Assembly (NCBI RefSeq): GCF_902686445.1 | Contig: NC_062217.1 | Coordinates: forward strand, 172,084,598 to 172,148,597 | Direction: 5' to 3' | From: Sciurus carolinensis | Taxonomy: Eukaryota > Chordata > Mammalia > Rodentia > Sciuridae | Length of the DNA stretch: 64,000 bases | Shown: piece after piece, positions 61,441-64,000 of the stretch | How the letters are laid out: each line of letters begins with the position of its first letter | Numbering within the stretch: position 1 is the first letter of the stretch | The notes under the pieces: generated by a model | Databases searched by the model: none | The model's input: only the letters and a program-made list of their open reading frames with translations | What the model was told of the DNA's origin: nothing | Made by a program: the position numbers and the translations under genes

Positions 61441-62030
61441 TACCTACTCTCTCGTCCTCATCAGAACTCAGTCCTTCAAATTTGGCTCATTCCAAGACTG
61501 AAACTTGCCGGGCTCAGTGTGGCCCCAGAGCTCCAGTAGCTCAGGACTGTTGCATGTCACCTGGTTTCACAGGCCTGCCTGCCTTCCTCTTCGAGCTTTG
61601 CTCTTGCAGGCAAGATCTCCTTTGCCTGGCCTTCCACACGAGCCGGGAACAATGGCACACTCTAATTCTGTGAGATCACTGAGGCCTTCAGAGACAATGA
61701 GGAGAGTGGCATCATCCCGGCTGTGCAGGTGAGAGAGGATTAGGAAGGAGTTTGCCCGAGGGCATGTGTCTTTTTCAAGGTAGGTGCAAGTTCTGTGTGC
61801 CAGTTAGACCGTGCATTGTACCAGTAAAGGTCAGAGCCAGAAGATGGACGCGACTTTTAACTTCAGTCTTTCCTCTCCACCCACAGCGATGCTCCGCTTC
61901 CTGCAGAATCCCAGCTGGAAGCCTCCAGGTACAACTGCTTCCTGCTCAAGCACCACCAGCCTCCACCACAGGGCCGGGAAAGGGCTCCTGCTTTGGGACC
62001 AACCAGTGAATGGGCCACAGAATTACCTGG
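61441..62030. other. Intergenic, no gene recognised
   Basis: Domain-free overlapping frames up to 109 codons. No repeat recognised. Confidence 0.45.
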
Positions 62031-62077
62031 GACCACATTCTGGTTACTGGCATCCGTTGGGAGGTTGCTGGATCTCA
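62031..62077 (+). repeat. 47-bp dispersed direct repeat, copy 2
   Basis: Second copy of the element at 61024-61070, about 1 kb away in the same orientation, with four substitutions. Confidence 0.85.
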
Positions 62078-63189
62078 GTGTGGAACATTCCCATGAGCAT
62101 CAAGCTCCCCATGTTAAGAACCCTGCAGCCCATTGCTTGATGCCTTTGCTGCCATGGTTCCTCCAGGGCAGGGTCCCCTTGCATCTGAGAGCCCAGAACG
62201 TGTCCAGTCAGACGAGGCACTTGGTGTATTCTTGTTCAAGTTTTAGATAAATCACATTCTCTGTGCAAGAAAACATCGGATTACCTGAAGAAGAGCCAGC
62301 ATGAATTCTTTAAACACTTGGTACTATAGCCTTTCATGCTGCCTTGTAAATTCTAAAACTAAACAGTCAATAACCAGTGGCTAAAGGGAGAATTAAATGA
62401 TATGTATGGGGAAACATCAATGAGCACAGATTTCAAAATACTTGGTTTTGTTGACATGCTCAACAAAACTCGCTCTTCAAAGAATTAAGTACATCCCCTC
62501 ATCTCCACATCGCTTCATCTTTGGGCTGACGTTCTGAATTGATGTTTTATTGACCACTTTAATCACTAACATTACAGATTTGTTTAGTAGTTCTCTTAAC
62601 AAAAAATAAACAGCACAGAATGTGTTAAATCTTAGACAATAGGGACAGGCTTCTTTCACAATTTTGAGAACTTTGAAAATTCCAGCTTGTGTTTTAAGGC
62701 AATGCCTCCTTTATAAAATGCCTGGCACTATCATCTGATCAGTTTAAACCAGGTTCTTTTCCAGTTGGTTTTCTCTCCTTTCGCCCTGATGCTGTTTCTA
62801 TGGACTGCGGTCCCAGGCACCTGTGACTGGACATCCAGTCCCTGTTGTTGAAACGTTTCTGTGGCGTGAAGGCAAGCTTGGAGGGAGCCTTCAACTGCCA
62901 CGGCTCTCCCTGACATTAAGGAACAAGGACTGTCTAGCAAGGAAAGTCCTGAAGCCAGGCCAGTGGCTCCGTCACCGAGCTGCTCAGCTACCCACTTCCC
63001 TTGATCACACCCCAGGAGGAACTGGCCGATCACACTTGGCTTCCCTTCTCTCCTCATTATCCCTGGGTCTAGCACCCTGGCTGCTACCCGGTAGAGGAAG
63101 GGAGAAAGGAAAGAAGGCCCTGGGATGTGGGGACTAAAGGAAGGGCTCAGGCCTGCAGCCCCCAGTGTAAGGCATCTTGGGACCTGCGG
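62078..63189. other. Intergenic, no gene recognised
   Basis: Mixed composition. A 190-codon minus-strand frame (62,731-63,303) runs into the LTR-like element and has no domain. Confidence 0.5.
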
Positions 63190-63627
63190 CATTCTAGCCA
63201 CAGCTGCGCGCTCCCGCTGAACTGCCGCCCCGCTCGCTCGTCTCAGTTGCGGCTCGCCAATAGCTCCCAGAAAAATGCACCACGGACACGAGGTCACATG
63301 CAAGAGACTTTATTATGCGGACGACTAACACGTCCGCTCCAGGGTGAAAAGAAAGGAAAAAAGAGAAAGATGGCGTGTAGCTTCTCCCAGATATTGGACT
63401 CTCGGGGGCTGGAAGGAACCAATAGCAGAGGAGAATGCTTGCAAGCTGACTGATGAACCAATAGCTATCTAGCATGTTAGGACTTAACGTTGGAAGCAGG
63501 AAAATGGCGGCAACGTAAGCTGGAAATTCCTGTAAGGTAAGAGGCGGGCAGAGCGCAGATTGACAAGTGGTTGGGAGGCGGAGTATCGGCTTTATATTAC
63601 ACCCAGTGTGCAAATTCCCCATTCCAA
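63190..63627 (-). mobile_element. Candidate solo ERV LTR, minus orientation
   Basis: Read on the minus strand, the stretch has three CCAAT-type pairs (plus-strand positions near 63,256, 63,420 and 63,455), a TATA-like sequence near 63,592, and an AATAAA polyadenylation signal near 63,310. After the AATAAA comes a CTTGCATGTGACCTCGTG-type R/U5 segment and a GC-rich end. This organisation fits an endogenous retrovirus LTR (ERV1/ERV2-like). No gag, pol or env remnant is adjacent, so it would be a solo LTR. Boundaries and class are inferred. Confidence 0.5.
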
Positions 63628-64000
63628 CCAGGCCCAGAGGACCAGAGGGGGATTCTGGTCAGTTGTGATCAAAGTTCAAACCAAATGCATGAGCTAGAAA
63701 TGAAGTTCTCTCAGCTCGGGCAGCTGGGGTGGGCTGGGGTGGGCTGGGGTGGGCTGAGAACACTCCCTGTCCCCCAGCTCCCACACCTGGCCGCCTGCAC
63801 CAGTTCATCACCAGAACAATGCACCCATCCCCATCCAACGCTGGGTGAGCATCTGGCACACAGAACACTGCTTGGTGTCTGGAGATGGGTGTCTAGCAGT
63901 GACACACTGCTGGCACGTCACTCCGGCTCCGATCCCAACGTGGGTGGGCAGAGGGGAGGTGGTGAAGTCATTGCCTTCTGCCTGCCCAGGAGACACACCG
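63628..64000. other. Intergenic, window end, no gene recognised
   Basis: Apart from the short G-rich tandem repeat, nothing is recognised. Confidence 0.45.
63725..63754 (+). repeat. (GGGCTGGGGT)n short tandem repeat
   Basis: Three 10-base units of alternating GGGG and GGG runs; it meets the usual quadruplex pattern. Confidence 0.9.

Noticed and set aside
62731..63303. 190-codon minus-strand frame
   Set aside because: It runs from the LTR-like element into unique DNA and shows no retroviral or cellular protein similarity that I can recognise.

Overview
This window looks like mammalian nuclear DNA, most likely from a squirrel-family rodent (Sciuridae). Two kinds of sequence support this. First, one exon pair encodes a forkhead protein that I recognise as FOXI2. 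Second, the interspersed repeats include tRNA-derived ID SINEs, B1-ID dimers (B1-dID/MEN type) and an ID-containing SINE like those known from squirrels. There are also rodent-type MaLR LTRs and an L1 3' end whose tail recurs elsewhere in the window. Old mammal-wide repeats (MIR, L2-like, L1M) fill in the background. The species call is an inference from repeat recognition by eye; no database search was run.

Layout. Bases 1-33,200 are intergenic: fragments of L1 (about 6.2-7.1, 8.2-9.1, 16.7-17.7, 19.4-20.0 and 30.2-31.0 kb), MaLR LTRs (7.3, 16.1, 20.0 and probably 27.7 kb), ID/B1-ID SINEs, MIRs, a six-copy 49-bp minisatellite at 11.96-12.25 kb and several microsatellites. FOXI2 lies on the + strand at about 33.36-36.8 kb, inside a GC/CpG-rich block. 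It has a TATA-like promoter with GC boxes, two coding exons (33,447-33,972 and 34,637-35,079), a 664-bp phase-1 intron and a probable 3' UTR of about 1.7 kb. From 36.8 to 64.0 kb the window is again intergenic. This part holds a 5'-truncated L1 at 42.9-43.6 kb, a long reverse-oriented L1 at 47.0-49.5 kb interrupted by later insertions, more MaLR LTRs (51.9 and 53.9 kb), a clear MIR at 57.5 kb, B1-ID dimers at 39.1, 59.2 and 60.8 kb, and a candidate solo ERV LTR near the right end.

Only one protein-coding gene can be supported. Nearly all other open frames are short, lack recognisable domains and fall in repeats or GC-rich unique DNA. The single-gene layout agrees with what I know of the human locus (10q26), where FOXI2 sits in a wide interval between NPS and CLRN3/PTPRE; neither neighbour is visible here. 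Non-coding stretches that could hold regulatory DNA are flagged only as candidates. I found no evidence of a novel multi-gene system. The most useful observations concern FOXI2 start-site choice and the datable retroposon insertions with intact target-site duplications.
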